Under the pieces are notes generated by a model, which was given only the letters and a program-made list of their open reading frames with translations, was not told where the DNA came from and searched no databases. Source: Streptomyces zingiberis (GTDB lineage: Bacteria; Actinomycetota; Actinomycetes; Streptomycetales; Streptomycetaceae). Taken from it: 64,000 nucleotides of DNA. The position numbers and the translations under genes were made by a program. Shown piece by piece: positions 53,455 to 62,471 of this stretch (position 1 is the first letter of the stretch; every line of letters starts with the position of its first letter). The stretch is from NCBI RefSeq assembly GCF_012034935.1, contig NZ_JAATEN010000011.1, positions 62,001-126,000 of the forward strand, in the 5' to 3' direction.

Positions 53455-54165
53455 ATGCCGCAGCCACCCGCTTCCACCCCCGCCCGGCACCGGGTCCTGG
53501 TGGTCGACGACGAGCCGCGCATCGTCCGCGCCCTGGTGATCAATCTCCGCGCCCGGGACTACGAGGTGGACAGCGCCGCCGACGGCGCCACCGCGCTGCG
53601 CACCGCCGCCGAGCGCCACCCGGACGTGGTCATCCTCGACCTCGGGCTGCCCGACATGGACGGGGTGGACGTCATCCGGGAGCTGCGCCGGCGCAGCCGC
53701 GTCCCCGTCCTGGTGCTCTCCGCCCGCCACACCTCCGACGAGAAGGTGGAGGCGCTCGACGCGGGCGCCGACGACTACGTCACCAAGCCCTTCGGGATGG
53801 ACGAGCTGCTGGCCCGGCTGCGGGCGGCCGTACGCCGCGCCGAGCCGGTCGCCGCCGAGGAGCCGGTGGTGGTCCGGACCGGGGAGTTCACCGTGGACCT
53901 GGCCGCGAAGCGGGTGAACCGCGGCGGGAAGGACATCCGGCTGACCCCGACCGAGTGGCATCTGCTGGAGGTGCTGGTCCGCAGCCCCGGGCGGCTCGTC
54001 GGGCAGAAACAGCTGCTCCAGGAGGTGTGGGGGCCCACCTACGGCACCGAGACCAACTATCTCCGCGTCTACATGGCCCAGCTCCGCCGTAAACTGGAGG
54101 CGGACCCGTCACATCCGCGGCACTTCATCACCGAGCCGGGGATGGGGTACCGCTTCGAGCCGTGA
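53455..54165 (+). CDS. kdpE: Response regulator KdpE
   Basis: 236-aa OmpR-type regulator: acidic pocket VVDDEP, phospho-acceptor Asp62 (VILDLGLPD), LVLSARHTSD and Lys in DDYVTKPFGMDELLARL; winged helix with LTPTEWHLLEVLV and TNYLRVYMAQLRRKLE. ATG 53455 has GAGAGAGG about 11 nt upstream. However a GTG at 53290, overlapping the kdpD TGA, opens the same frame and would add 55 residues containing PEPSPEPSPEPS, encoded by a 12-bp repeat (53377-53412). I prefer the ATG because the extension is low complexity, but the coupling geometry of the GTG is suggestive. Confidence 0.94.
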   Translation: MPQPPASTPARHRVLVVDDEPRIVRALVINLRARDYEVDSAADGATALRTAAERHPDVVILDLGLPDMDGVDVIRELRRRSRVPVLVLSARHTSDEKVEALDAGADDYVTKPFGMDELLARLRAAVRRAEPVAAEEPVVVRTGEFTVDLAAKRVNRGGKDIRLTPTEWHLLEVLVRSPGRLVGQKQLLQEVWGPTYGTETNYLRVYMAQLRRKLEADPSHPRHFITEPGMGYRFEP

Positions 54166-54210
54166 TCCGGGCCGCGATCCGCCCGGCCGCACCCCCGTTA
54201 GGCTTCCCCC

Positions 54211-54612
54211 ATGAGTGGCGCCACCCGATCCGTGAAGTCAGCCGGCCGCCTCCGCCGGATGTTCGACCGTCTCTCCTCGACCCCCGAGGAGCTGGAGGCC
54301 GATGAGCTCCGCGAGGACACCCGCGCCACGGCCGGCTGTGTCCGTATCCGTGACTGCCAGGACCGCGAGGTCGTCACGGTGACGGGTACGCTGCGCACCG
54401 TCACCCAGCGCCCGCGGGCCGGCGTGCCCGCGCTGGAGGCCGAGCTGTACGACGGGACGGCACCGCTGGACGTCGTCTGGCTGGGCCGCCGGGCGATCGC
54501 CGGCATAGAACCGGGCCGCAGGATCATCGCCTCCGGCCGGGTCTCCAGCAGCCAGGGCCGCCGGGTGCTGTTCAACCCCCGATACGAACTCCGACCACCT
54601 GGACAGGAGTAG
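54211..54612 (+). CDS. OB-fold nucleic-acid-binding domain protein
   Basis: 133-aa protein. N-terminal helical region (RLRRMFDRLSSTPEELEADE) followed by an OB fold: VVTVTGTLRTVTQRP, LEAELYDGTAPLDVVWLGRR, IEPGRRIIASGRV. The pattern is that of the RecG-wedge/aspartyl-tRNA-synthetase-type OB domains seen in small actinobacterial proteins. TAGGCT (54199-54204) lies 6 nt before the ATG: leaderless arrangement. The next gene (DUF3159) starts 3 bp after its stop, so they form an operon. Ligand unknown. Confidence 0.88.
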   Translation: MSGATRSVKSAGRLRRMFDRLSSTPEELEADELREDTRATAGCVRIRDCQDREVVTVTGTLRTVTQRPRAGVPALEAELYDGTAPLDVVWLGRRAIAGIEPGRRIIASGRVSSSQGRRVLFNPRYELRPPGQE

Positions 54613-54615
54613 CCG

Positions 54616-55539
54616 GTGGCGTCCTCCGAGAAGCCCACCCCCGCGAACCGAACCGAGCCGGCGGATCCGGCCGCCCCGGCGGGCACCGCCGGGCCCGACG
54701 GCTCCGCCGGTTCCGCCGACTCCGCCGACAAGGCTCTGATGGAGGCGTTCGGCGGGGTCCGCGGCATGGTGGACACCACCGTGCCCGGCCTGGTGTTCGT
54801 GCTGATCTACACCATCAGGCGTGACATCCAGCTGGCGGCGGTCGCCGCCCTGGGCCTGACCCTCGTCCTCGCCGCGATCCGCCTCGTCCGGCGGGACACC
54901 CTCAAGCACGCCTTCAGCGGCGTCTTCGGCGTGGCCATCGGCGCGGTCTTCGCGACGATGTCCGGCGACGCGAAGAACTTCTACCTGCCGGGGATGCTCT
55001 ACACCCTCGGCCTCGCCGTGGTCTACATCCTCTCGGCGGTGTTCCGCTTCCCGCTGATCGGCGTGCTGCTCGGCCCGATCCTGCGGGAGAACCTCTCCTG
55101 GCGGACCCGCAACCCGGGCCGCTTCCGCGCCTACACCCGGGCCACCTGGGCCTGGGGGATCATCCTGCTCGCCAAGTCGGCGATCCTCTTCCCGCTCTAC
55201 TGGTGGGGGGACGCCACCCAGCTCGGCTGGGTGAAGGTCGCCCTCGGTATCCCGCCGTTCCTGCTCTGTGTCTACCTGACGTGGGTGTTCCTGTCGAAGG
55301 CGCCGCCTCCGATCGACGTGATCGCCGAGATGGAGGCCGAGGAACGCGAGCGCGAGGAGCGCGAGCGGGCCGCCAAGCAGGGCGAGGACGCCCTGGAGCG
55401 GCTGGTGCACGACATGGCGGACGAGGCCGTCGACCGTCTCTCCTCCGAACCCTCCCGGGAGGGGACCCCGGGCGGCCCCCAGGGCCCCGGCGGGGGCCCC
55501 GCGGAGCCGCCCGCCCGGCGCCGCCACGCGCGGGACTGA
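54616..55539 (+). CDS. DUF3159 family integral membrane protein
   Basis: 307-aa membrane protein with about five to six helices between residues 45 and 230 (VPGLVFVLIYTI, LAAVAALGLTLVLAAIRLV, AFSGVFGVAIGAVFATM and others). The DUF3159 core starts LMEAFGGVRGMVDTTVPG. A charged C-terminal tail (EMEAEERERE...) is predicted as coiled coil, followed by a Gly/Pro-rich end. GTG start, 3 bp after the OB-fold gene. Position between kdpDE and the RCK genes hints at an ion or osmotic role, but nothing in the sequence proves transport. Confidence 0.88.
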   Translation: MASSEKPTPANRTEPADPAAPAGTAGPDGSAGSADSADKALMEAFGGVRGMVDTTVPGLVFVLIYTIRRDIQLAAVAALGLTLVLAAIRLVRRDTLKHAFSGVFGVAIGAVFATMSGDAKNFYLPGMLYTLGLAVVYILSAVFRFPLIGVLLGPILRENLSWRTRNPGRFRAYTRATWAWGIILLAKSAILFPLYWWGDATQLGWVKVALGIPPFLLCVYLTWVFLSKAPPPIDVIAEMEAEEREREERERAAKQGEDALERLVHDMADEAVDRLSSEPSREGTPGGPQGPGGGPAEPPARRRHARD

Positions 55540-55617
55540 ACCGGCCCGGGGCGGGGAGCGGTACGGGCCGGACCGTGAGGGCCGGCCGCGCCCCGTGCGG
55601 CCCCGGGGCCCGGCACA

Positions 55618-55657
55618 CGGAAGGGCCGGACACCAGCGATGGTGTCCGGCCCTTCCG
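55618..55657. terminator. Bidirectional hairpin between DUF3159 and trkA genes
   Basis: Perfect 17-bp arms CGGAAGGGCCGGACACC (55618-55634) and GGTGTCCGGCCCTTCCG (55641-55657) around a 6-nt loop. Confidence 0.93.
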
Positions 55658-55825
55658 CACGTCCTGTACCCGGCGGCCCGCCCCGTCCGGCCGCCCGGGA
55701 GCCACCGGACCGCCGGTGCGGCCCGCGAGGAGGATGCCCGCCGCTGCCGGGGCCCTCGCCCCGCCCGCGCCGGCACCCGCGCGCCCGGACCGGCCGGGGC
55801 GACTGCCTCCCCGGAGCGCCGCCGG

Positions 55826-56494
55826 TCAGCCCTCCCGGCGCGCCGAGAGCAGGTCCTCCAGACGCTGCTCCTCCTCCTGGGCGGCGACGAAGAGCAGCTC
55901 GTCCCCGGCCTCCAGGGCGTCGTCCGGGTTGGGGACGAGTACCCGCGTGCCCCGGATGATGGTGACCAGCGAGGTGTTGTCCGGCCAGGCGACGTCGCCG
56001 ACCCGGGTGCCCGCCAGGGTGGACTCCGGCGGCAGGGTCAGCTCGACCAGGTTGGCGTCGCCGTGGGTGAAGCGCAGCAGCCGTACGAGGTCGCCGACGC
56101 TCACCGCCTCCTCGACCAGCGCCGACATCAGCCGCGGCGTGGAGACCGCGACGTCCACGCCCCACGCCTCGTTGAACAGCCACTCGTTCTTGGGGTGGTT
56201 GACCCGCGCGACGACCCGGGGGACCCCGTACTCCGTCTTGGCGAGCAGCGAGACCACCAGGTTCACCTTGTCGTCCCCGGTGGCGGCGATCACGACGTTG
56301 CACCGCTGAAGCGCTGCCTCGTCCAGCGAGGTGATCTCGCAGGCGTCCGCCAGCAGCCACTCGGCCTGCGGCACCCGCTCCACCGAGATCGCCGTCGGGG
56401 CCTTGTCGACCAGCAGCACCTCGTGCCCGTTCTCCAGCAGCTCGCCCGCGATGGAGCGGCCCACCGCGCCGGCGCCCGCGATAGCGACCCTCAT
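55826..56494 (-). CDS. TrkA-type RCK potassium uptake regulatory subunit
   Basis: 222-aa cytoplasmic RCK protein. RCK_N Rossmann domain with GAGAVGRSIA (7-16), LVDKAP and VIAATGDDKVNL (NAD/nucleotide binding), then an RCK_C domain from about residue 135 (LRFTHGDANLVELTLPPEST to DELLFVAAQEEE). These subunits gate Trk/Ktr-type or other K+ transporters. ATG 56494 overlaps the TGA of the upstream RCK gene (ATGA). A tandem pair like mycobacterial CeoB/CeoC. No TrkH/KtrB pore gene lies here; the divergent APC permease is the obvious partner candidate. Confidence 0.93.
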   Translation of the reverse strand: MRVAIAGAGAVGRSIAGELLENGHEVLLVDKAPTAISVERVPQAEWLLADACEITSLDEAALQRCNVVIAATGDDKVNLVVSLLAKTEYGVPRVVARVNHPKNEWLFNEAWGVDVAVSTPRLMSALVEEAVSVGDLVRLLRFTHGDANLVELTLPPESTLAGTRVGDVAWPDNTSLVTIIRGTRVLVPNPDDALEAGDELLFVAAQEEEQRLEDLLSARREG

Positions 56495-57159
56495 CGCCGT
56501 TCCTCCCCGGGGCCCTCGGAGAAGACGGCTTCGATCTTCTCCATGTCGTCGACGCGCATCATCACGTGCACCAGGTCGCCCTCCTGCAGCACCGTCTGCG
56601 AACCGGGCAGGATCGCCTCCCCCAGCCGGGTCAGGAACGCCACCCGGCAGCCCGCCTCCTCCTGGAGCCGGCCGACCTTGTGGCCCACCCACTCCGTGGA
56701 GACGTGCACCTCGGCGAGTTGCACCGCGCCGCTCGGGTCGCGCCACAGCGCCTCGGCGCCCGAGGGCAGCAGGCGCCGCAGCATCTGGTCGGCCGTCCAG
56801 CGGACGGTGGCCACCGTCGGGATGCCGAGACGCTGGTAGACCTCGGCGCGCCGCGGGTCGTAGATCCGGGCGGCCACGTTCTCCACGGAGAACATCTCGC
56901 GGGCCACCCGGGCGGCGATGATGTTGGAGTTGTCGCCGCTGCTCACCGCCGCGAAGGCGCCCGCCTCCTCGATACCGGCCTCGCGCAGGGTGTCCTGGTC
57001 GAAGCCGACCCCGGTGACGCGGCGGCCGCCGAAGCCGGAGCCGAGACGGCGGAATGCGGTGGGGTCCTGGTCGATGACCGCGACCGTGTGGCCCTGCTCC
57101 TCAAGCGTCTGCGCCAGGGCCGAGCCGACCCGGCCGCAGCCCATGATCACGATGTGCAT
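56491..57159 (-). CDS. TrkA-type RCK potassium uptake regulatory subunit (paralogue)
   Basis: 222-aa RCK protein, same length as its neighbour but divergent. RCK_N: MHIVIMGCGRVGSALAQTLE, VIDQDP and FAAVSSGDNSNII; RCK_C: VQLAEVHVSTEWVGHKVGRL to GDLVHVMMRVDDME. The second gene of the pair overlaps it by 4 bp. The start at ATG 57159 is the family-typical N-terminus; no clear Shine-Dalgarno is seen. The two proteins probably form a hetero-octameric ring. Divergent from the KimA-like permease across 339 bp. Confidence 0.93.
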   Translation of the reverse strand: MHIVIMGCGRVGSALAQTLEEQGHTVAVIDQDPTAFRRLGSGFGGRRVTGVGFDQDTLREAGIEEAGAFAAVSSGDNSNIIAARVAREMFSVENVAARIYDPRRAEVYQRLGIPTVATVRWTADQMLRRLLPSGAEALWRDPSGAVQLAEVHVSTEWVGHKVGRLQEEAGCRVAFLTRLGEAILPGSQTVLQEGDLVHVMMRVDDMEKIEAVFSEGPGEERR

Positions 57160-57498
57160 GGGGCCCTATCCCGCGCCTTCCGCTGCTGTTGCGACCTGGA
57201 CACACATCGCCCATCATCCTTCCGTCCCCGCCGGGGTGCCACCGGTGCCGTGCTGTCGCCGGTAACGCTACCCGCCCGCCTCGGAAGCGGGCCCACCGCG
57301 TATTCGACCATGGTTCCGGCCGGGGCCGGGACCGCTCCGGACGCCTGGCCCGCCCCGCCGGACCGCCGCCGGCCGGTCCGCTCCCGTTGGTGGGCCGTTC
57401 GCCGTTCGTTCGCATCCCGTTCGAATTTCGTCAAGGACTTCCCCCCAGGGCCCGCGGGAGACACGGAGCGCTTCCCGGACGGGCTTACCATCCTCAGC
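57160..57498. other. Divergent promoter region of RCK pair and APC permease
   Basis: 339 bp, no gene. TACCAT (57486-57491) serves as probable -10 for the permease. I do not see a ydaO-type riboswitch here, although KimA genes in Firmicutes often have one. Confidence 0.5.
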
Positions 57499-59616
57499 GT
57501 GTCCAAACTGACCGACCTGCCCAAACGCATCCTCATCGGGCGGGCCCTGCGCAGCGACCGGCTCGGGGAGACGCTGCTCCCCAAGCGGATCGCCCTCCCC
57601 GTCTTCGCCTCCGACCCGCTCTCCTCCGTGGCGTACGCCCCGGGCGAGGTGCTGATCGTCCTGTCCGCGGCGGGGATCACCGCGTACCACTTCAGCCCGT
57701 GGATCACGGCGGCCGTGGTGCTGCTCATGCTGATCGTGGTCGCCTCCTACCGCCAGAACGTGCGCGCCTACCCCAGCGGGGGCGGCGACTACGAGGTGGC
57801 GACCACCAACCTCGGTCCCCGGGCCGGCCGCGCCGTGGCGGGCGCGCTGCTCGTCGACTACGTGCTGACGGTCGCCGTGTCGATCTCGGCCGGGGTGGAG
57901 AACCTCGGCTCGGCCGTGCCGGTGGTGGCGAACCACCAGACGGAGTTCGCGATCGGCACGATCGTCCTGCTCACCTTGATGAACCTGCGGGGGGTCCGGG
58001 AGTCCGGCAAGCTCTTCGCCATACCGACCTACGTCTTCGTCGCCGGTGTCTTCCTCATGATCGGCTGGGGCGCCTTCCGCGGGCTGCTCCTCGGCGAGGA
58101 GATGCGCGCGCCCACGGCGGACTTCGAGATCGCCGCCGAGACCCAGGGGCTGGCCGGGTTCGCCCTGGTCTTCCTGCTGCTGCGGGCGTTCTCCTCCGGC
58201 TGCGCGGCGCTCACCGGTGTGGAGGCCATCAGCAACGGCGTGCCGGCCTTCCGCCGCCCCAAGAGCCGCAACGCCGCCACGACGCTCGCGCTGATGGGCG
58301 GGCTGGCCGTCACCATGTTCGCCGGCATCATCGGCCTCGCCCTGGCCACCGGCGTCAAGATGGCCGAGCGTCCGGCCCGCGAACTGCTGCGGGACGGCGA
58401 GCCGGTCGGCGCCGGCTACCACCAGGACCCGGTGATCTCGCAGGTCGCCGCCGCCGTCTTCGGACCGGGCAGCGCGCTGTTCGTGCTGCTCGCCGCGGCC
58501 ACCGCGCTGGTGCTCTTCCTCGCCGCCAACACCGCCTACAACGGCTTCCCGCTGCTCGGCTCGATCCTCGCCCAGGACCGCTACCTCCCGCGGCAGCTCC
58601 ACACCCGCGGCGACCGGCTCGCCTTCTCCAACGGCATCGTGCTGCTCGCGGGCGCCGCCGCCGTCCTGGTGGGGATCTACGAGGCCGACTCCACCCGGCT
58701 GATCCAGCTCTACATCGTCGGCGTCTTCGTCGCCTTCACCCTCAGCCAGGCCGGCATGGTCCGCCACTGGAACCGCCACCTCGCCGAGGGACCCGAACCG
58801 GCCGCGCGGCGCCGGATGAGGCGCGCCCGGGCGATCAACTTCACCGGCGCCTGCTTCACCGGGCTGGTGCTGGCCGTCGTGCTGGTCACCAAGTTCTCCC
58901 ACGGGGCCTGGGTGGCCCTGCTCGGGATGATCCTCTTCTACGGCCTGATGACCGCGATCCGCCGCCACTACGACCGGGTGGCCGAGGAACTGGCCGCGCC
59001 GGACGGCCCGGGGGACGACACCGTGCGCCCGTCCCGGGTCCACTCCATCGTGCTCGTCTCCAAGGTGCACAAGCCGACCCTGCGGGCGCTGGCCTACGCC
59101 AAGCTGATGCGCTCCGGGCCGTTGGAGGCGCTGAGCATCAACGTCGACCCGGAGGAGACCCGCGCGCTGCGCGCCGAGTGGGAGCGGCGGGGGATCGGCG
59201 TCCCGTTGAAGATCCTCGACTCCCCGTACCGGGAGATCACCCGGCCGACCGTCGAGTACGTCAAGGGGCTGCGCCGCGACAGCCCGCGGGACGCCGTCAC
59301 CGTCTACATCCCCGAGTACGTCGTCGGCCGCTGGTACGAGCAACTGCTGCACAACCAGAGCGCGTTGCGGCTCAAGGGGCGGCTGCTGTTCACACCCGGG
59401 GTGATGGTGACCTCCGTGCCGTACCAGCTGGAGTCCTCCGAGCGGGCCCGGGCGCGGGCGCGGCGCCGGGCCGACTGGGACGCGCCGGGCGCGGTGCGCC
59501 GCGGACCGGTGGGGCCGGACGGCCCGGGCGGCCCGGGTGGCGGGGACGGGGGACCGGGCGGGCCCGCGTCCCGCACCGACGCGGGCCTGGACAGCGGCTC
59601 CCGGCCGGGGACGTAG
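57499..59616 (+). CDS. APC family permease, KimA-like potassium importer candidate
   Basis: 705-aa membrane protein with about 12 helices (residues ~35-460) and a cytoplasmic C-terminal domain. N-terminal ALPVFASDPLSSVAYAPGEV and PSGGGDYEVATTNLG are typical of the APC subgroup containing B. subtilis KimA, a K+/H+ symporter. The C-terminal domain (HSIVLVSKVHKPTLRALAYA, SINVDPEETRAL, ILDSPYREITRP) is the USP-like domain of KimA homologues, which can bind c-di-AMP in Firmicutes. GTG 57499 follows TACCAT by 7 nt (leaderless). Gly/Pro-rich tail at the end. An amino-acid permease remains possible, but the RCK neighbours favour K+. Confidence 0.85.
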   Translation: MSKLTDLPKRILIGRALRSDRLGETLLPKRIALPVFASDPLSSVAYAPGEVLIVLSAAGITAYHFSPWITAAVVLLMLIVVASYRQNVRAYPSGGGDYEVATTNLGPRAGRAVAGALLVDYVLTVAVSISAGVENLGSAVPVVANHQTEFAIGTIVLLTLMNLRGVRESGKLFAIPTYVFVAGVFLMIGWGAFRGLLLGEEMRAPTADFEIAAETQGLAGFALVFLLLRAFSSGCAALTGVEAISNGVPAFRRPKSRNAATTLALMGGLAVTMFAGIIGLALATGVKMAERPARELLRDGEPVGAGYHQDPVISQVAAAVFGPGSALFVLLAAATALVLFLAANTAYNGFPLLGSILAQDRYLPRQLHTRGDRLAFSNGIVLLAGAAAVLVGIYEADSTRLIQLYIVGVFVAFTLSQAGMVRHWNRHLAEGPEPAARRRMRRARAINFTGACFTGLVLAVVLVTKFSHGAWVALLGMILFYGLMTAIRRHYDRVAEELAAPDGPGDDTVRPSRVHSIVLVSKVHKPTLRALAYAKLMRSGPLEALSINVDPEETRALRAEWERRGIGVPLKILDSPYREITRPTVEYVKGLRRDSPRDAVTVYIPEYVVGRWYEQLLHNQSALRLKGRLLFTPGVMVTSVPYQLESSERARARARRRADWDAPGAVRRGPVGPDGPGGPGGGDGGPGGPASRTDAGLDSGSRPGT

Positions 59617-59888
59617 AGTCCGGGGGGCGGCCGTACACTGGACGGCTGCACTCCGCCCGGCGGCGGGGCGCGGCGTCCGGGCGGCGCCGGCGGGGGTCCG
59701 CCGCGGCCGCACGGCCAGGTCAACTGGCGTGTCGCGCGGCCCGTGCCGTCCGGCCGGAGCCCGGCCGGGGGCGCCGGGCCCGCCACGGCCGCGGCGCCGG
59801 GCGCACCCGCCCCCGTTCCCTCGCCCGTCCCCGCCCGCCTCGAACTCACCGCTTTCCGCACCGCCCACCACACCAGGAGCACTCCGCA

Positions 59889-61232
59889 GTGACCACACCA
59901 GCCACCCCCTCCGCCGCCGCCCCCTCCCTGGTCGGTGAGGAGTACGAGGTCGAGGTCGGGCCCGTCGCGCACGGCGGCCACTGCATCGCCCGCACCGAGG
60001 CCGGCCGGGTGCTGTTCGTCCGGCACACGCTGCCGGGGGAGCGGGTCGTCGCCCGCGTCACCGAGGGCGACGAGAACTCCCGCTACCTGCGCGCGGACGC
60101 GGTGGAGGTGGTGGAGGCGTCCCCGGACCGGATCCCCGCGCCCTGCCCCTTCTCCGGCCCCGGCCGCTGCGGCGGGTGCGACTGGCAGCACGCGGGCCCC
60201 GGCGCGCAGCGGCGGCTGAAGGCGGCCGTGATCACCGAACAGCTCGCCCGGCTGGCGGGGCTGACCCCGGAGGAGGCCAAGTGGGACGGCACCGTCATGC
60301 CCGTCCCCGGTGACAAGGTGCCCAAGGGTGAGGTGCCCGCCTGGCGGACCCGGGTGCAGTACACCGTGGACGAGGAGGGGTACGCGGGGCTGCGCCGCCA
60401 CCGCTCGCACGAGGTGCAGCGGATCGACCAGTGCCTGATCGCCGCGCCGGGCGTCACCGAACTCGGCGTGGAGGACCGGGAGTGGCCGCAGACCGCGGCG
60501 GTGGAGGCCATCGCCGCCAGCGGCTCCGGCGACCGCCAGGCGATCCTCACCCCGCGCCCCGGAGGCCGGCTGCCGATCGTCGAGCTCGACCGGCCGGTGT
60601 CGGTGATGCGGGTGGACGAGAAGGACGGGGGAGTGCACCGGGTGCACGGCCGCCCCTTCGTCCGCGAACGCGCCGCCGGCCGCACCTGGCGGGTCGGCTC
60701 CGGCGGCTTCTGGCAGATCCACCCCAAGGCGCCGGACCTGCTGGTGGAGGCCGTGATGCAGGGGCTGCTGCCGCGCAAGGGCGACACGGCGCTCGACCTC
60801 TACTGCGGGGTGGGCCTCTTCGCGGGCGCCATCGCCGAGCGGGTGGGGGAGAAGGGCGCGGTGCTCGGCATCGAGTCCAGCCGGCGGGCCGTGGCCGACG
60901 CCCGGCACAACCTGGCCGACCTGGACCGGGTCCGCGTCGAGCAGGGCAAGGTCGAGCAGGTGCTGCCGCGCACCGGCATCACCGAGGCCGACCTCGTCGT
61001 CCTCGACCCGCCCCGCGCGGGCGCGGGCCGCCGCACGGTCGCCGACATCGCCGCCCTCGGCCCCCGCCGCATCGCCTACGTCGCCTGCGACCCGGCCGCC
61101 CTCGCCCGCGACCTGGCCTACTTCCGCGAGGGCGGCTACAAGGTGCGCATGCTGCGGGCGTTCGACCTGTTTCCGATGACGTCGCACGTGGAGTGCGTGG
61201 CGATCCTCGAGCCCGCTGGCAAGGGAGCCTGA
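59889..61232 (+). CDS. TrmA/RumA-family class I SAM-dependent RNA methyltransferase
   Basis: 447-aa enzyme predicted to make 5-methyluridine in rRNA or tRNA. N-terminal TRAM domain (about 14-78: VGEEYEVEVGPVAHGGHCIAR, split), candidate [4Fe-4S] ligands Cys86, Cys94, Cys97 (CPFSGPGRCGGCDW) plus the later Cys in RIDQCLIA; SAM motif LDLYCGVGLFAGAIAE; DPPRAG and the catalytic cysteine in YVACDPAALARDL. GTG 59889 has AGGAGC 9 nt upstream. TACACT (59634-59639) in the upstream gap is a possible -10. Target site (U747, U1939 or U54 equivalents) cannot be told from sequence alone. Confidence 0.93.
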   Translation: MTTPATPSAAAPSLVGEEYEVEVGPVAHGGHCIARTEAGRVLFVRHTLPGERVVARVTEGDENSRYLRADAVEVVEASPDRIPAPCPFSGPGRCGGCDWQHAGPGAQRRLKAAVITEQLARLAGLTPEEAKWDGTVMPVPGDKVPKGEVPAWRTRVQYTVDEEGYAGLRRHRSHEVQRIDQCLIAAPGVTELGVEDREWPQTAAVEAIAASGSGDRQAILTPRPGGRLPIVELDRPVSVMRVDEKDGGVHRVHGRPFVRERAAGRTWRVGSGGFWQIHPKAPDLLVEAVMQGLLPRKGDTALDLYCGVGLFAGAIAERVGEKGAVLGIESSRRAVADARHNLADLDRVRVEQGKVEQVLPRTGITEADLVVLDPPRAGAGRRTVADIAALGPRRIAYVACDPAALARDLAYFREGGYKVRMLRAFDLFPMTSHVECVAILEPAGKGA

Positions 61233-61716
61233 GCAGCGGTTCAGCAGGAGCGCCGGGGGTCTCGACCGGTTGCGCGACCTCCGGCGGGTCGAGCTCTCCG
61301 GGCCCTTCCCGCCTGCGGAGCCACACCGGAGCGACTGATGGCAGCGGGTCGGGGGTGTACGCGGTGCCGCGGTGCGGGAGGAAGGGCGGCTGCCGGTGAT
61401 CAGCGGTTCGGCGACGCCACCGCGGCCCACGCGGGTTCGTCGCCCGGAACGCTGCGGTCGGCCGGCCGGCGTGAGGCCTCCTCAACGCCCAGCCCTTCCC
61501 GGCCTGCCTGCGCCAGACCTCACCGGAACGCCGGGCCCGTGGTTCCCGGCCGCCGCACCGGCCCGCGGGTACGGGCCACCGCGCGCGCCGGCGTCCTCGG
61601 CACCGCGCACCCGAGCGGATCGCCGCCGAGACCCCCGGCTTGCCCAGGGCAGGGCCCGTCTCACCGTGCTCTCGCGCCCTGCCCCTCGGGGGGTACCGGT
61701 GCGGAGGGTCGCCGGT
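61233..61716. other. Non-coding stretch marking the end of the conserved block
   Basis: 484 bp between convergent genes, with no gene or strong hairpin that I can identify. Sequence to its right appears strain-variable in content. Confidence 0.4.
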
Positions 61717-62328
61717 TCAGGGCCGAGCCGGTCCGGCGGGTGGTGCGGGGCCGGTGGAGAGGACGTGGTCGACGGCGGCTTTGAGGGTCGCGGTCTCGGC
61801 GGTGAGGACGGATTCGCCGGTGGGGAGGGCGCGTTCGACGGAGAGCCCGTTGAGGACGGTGAGAAGGAACCTGACGTTGCGGGTGTGGTCTCCCGGGGGC
61901 AGTGCGCCCTCCTCGGCGAGCACGGTCAGCCAGTGTTCGACCCGGCGCTCCGCCTCCCGCTCATGGCCGAGATAGGCCACGCGTACCGCTTCGGTCGGCT
62001 CGGGTTCGATGAAGGCCCGATACGTCGTGCCCCACGCGGTTCGCGCGTCTTCGCTGGTGCCGAGGGGGGCGAGGAACTGCCGCAGGCAGTTCAGCAGCCG
62101 TTCGCGGGGCGGCAGTGTCCGGTCCTGGATCGGGTCGCCGGGCAGCAGGTGTTCGTAGATCCGCGCGAGCAGGCTGTCCTGGAGGGCGCGCTGGGTGGGG
62201 AAGTGGAACCTCAGCGAGCCGGTGCTCACCCCCGCCCGCGCGGCGACCGCTCGGACGCTCAGCTTCGCCGCCATGTCCTCGGCGAGCATCTCCGCGGCGG
62301 CCTGGAGGATCTTCTCCCGTGTGTCCAT
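61717..62328 (-). CDS. TetR family transcriptional regulator
   Basis: 203-aa regulator. HTH at residues ~5-50: REKILQAAAEMLAEDMAAKL, VRAVAARAGVSTGSLRFHFP, followed by the ligand domain with TTYRAFIEPEPTEAVRV and FLLTVLNGLSVERALPTGES. ATG 62328 chosen because GGAGAGC/AAGGAG lies just upstream on the minus strand; the frame is open for 20 more codons across the operator DNA. Divergent from a small membrane protein gene with a palindromic operator array between them, so it very likely represses itself and that gene. Ligand unknown. Confidence 0.92.
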   Translation of the reverse strand: MDTREKILQAAAEMLAEDMAAKLSVRAVAARAGVSTGSLRFHFPTQRALQDSLLARIYEHLLPGDPIQDRTLPPRERLLNCLRQFLAPLGTSEDARTAWGTTYRAFIEPEPTEAVRVAYLGHEREAERRVEHWLTVLAEEGALPPGDHTRNVRFLLTVLNGLSVERALPTGESVLTAETATLKAAVDHVLSTGPAPPAGPARP

Positions 62329-62363
62329 GCTCCGCTCTCCTTCGTTTCTCCTCACTGCCCCCA

Positions 62364-62437
62364 CTGTACTGGCACGCTGTACTAGCACGCCGTACTAGTA
62401 CAGCGTGCTAGCGTGCTCCTGAAACGCTGTACCAGCG
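62364..62437. promoter_or_regulatory. TetR-type operator array
   Basis: Two 13-bp direct repeats, CTGTACTGGCACG (62364-62376) and CTGTACTAGCACG (62377-62389), run into a 26-bp near-perfect palindrome (62384-62409; centre GTACTAGTAC, ends AGCACGC/GCGTGCT, one mismatched pair). A further half-site CTGTACCAGCG occurs at 62427-62437. The array fills the divergent promoter region of the TetR gene and the membrane-protein gene. Confidence 0.88.
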
Positions 62438-62471
62438 ATGTCGCGGCTGGTGTGCGCAGGAGGGGTGAAGC

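Noticed and set aside
57189..59888. A possible giant fusion protein reading into the RNA methyltransferase gene
   Set aside because: The upstream part is out of frame with the well-supported APC permease. The methyltransferase has its own GTG start and Shine-Dalgarno at 59889.
61338..61784. Possible degraded gene between the methyltransferase and TetR genes
   Set aside because: No frame gives domain-like sequence, and stop positions do not suggest a recognisable broken homologue.
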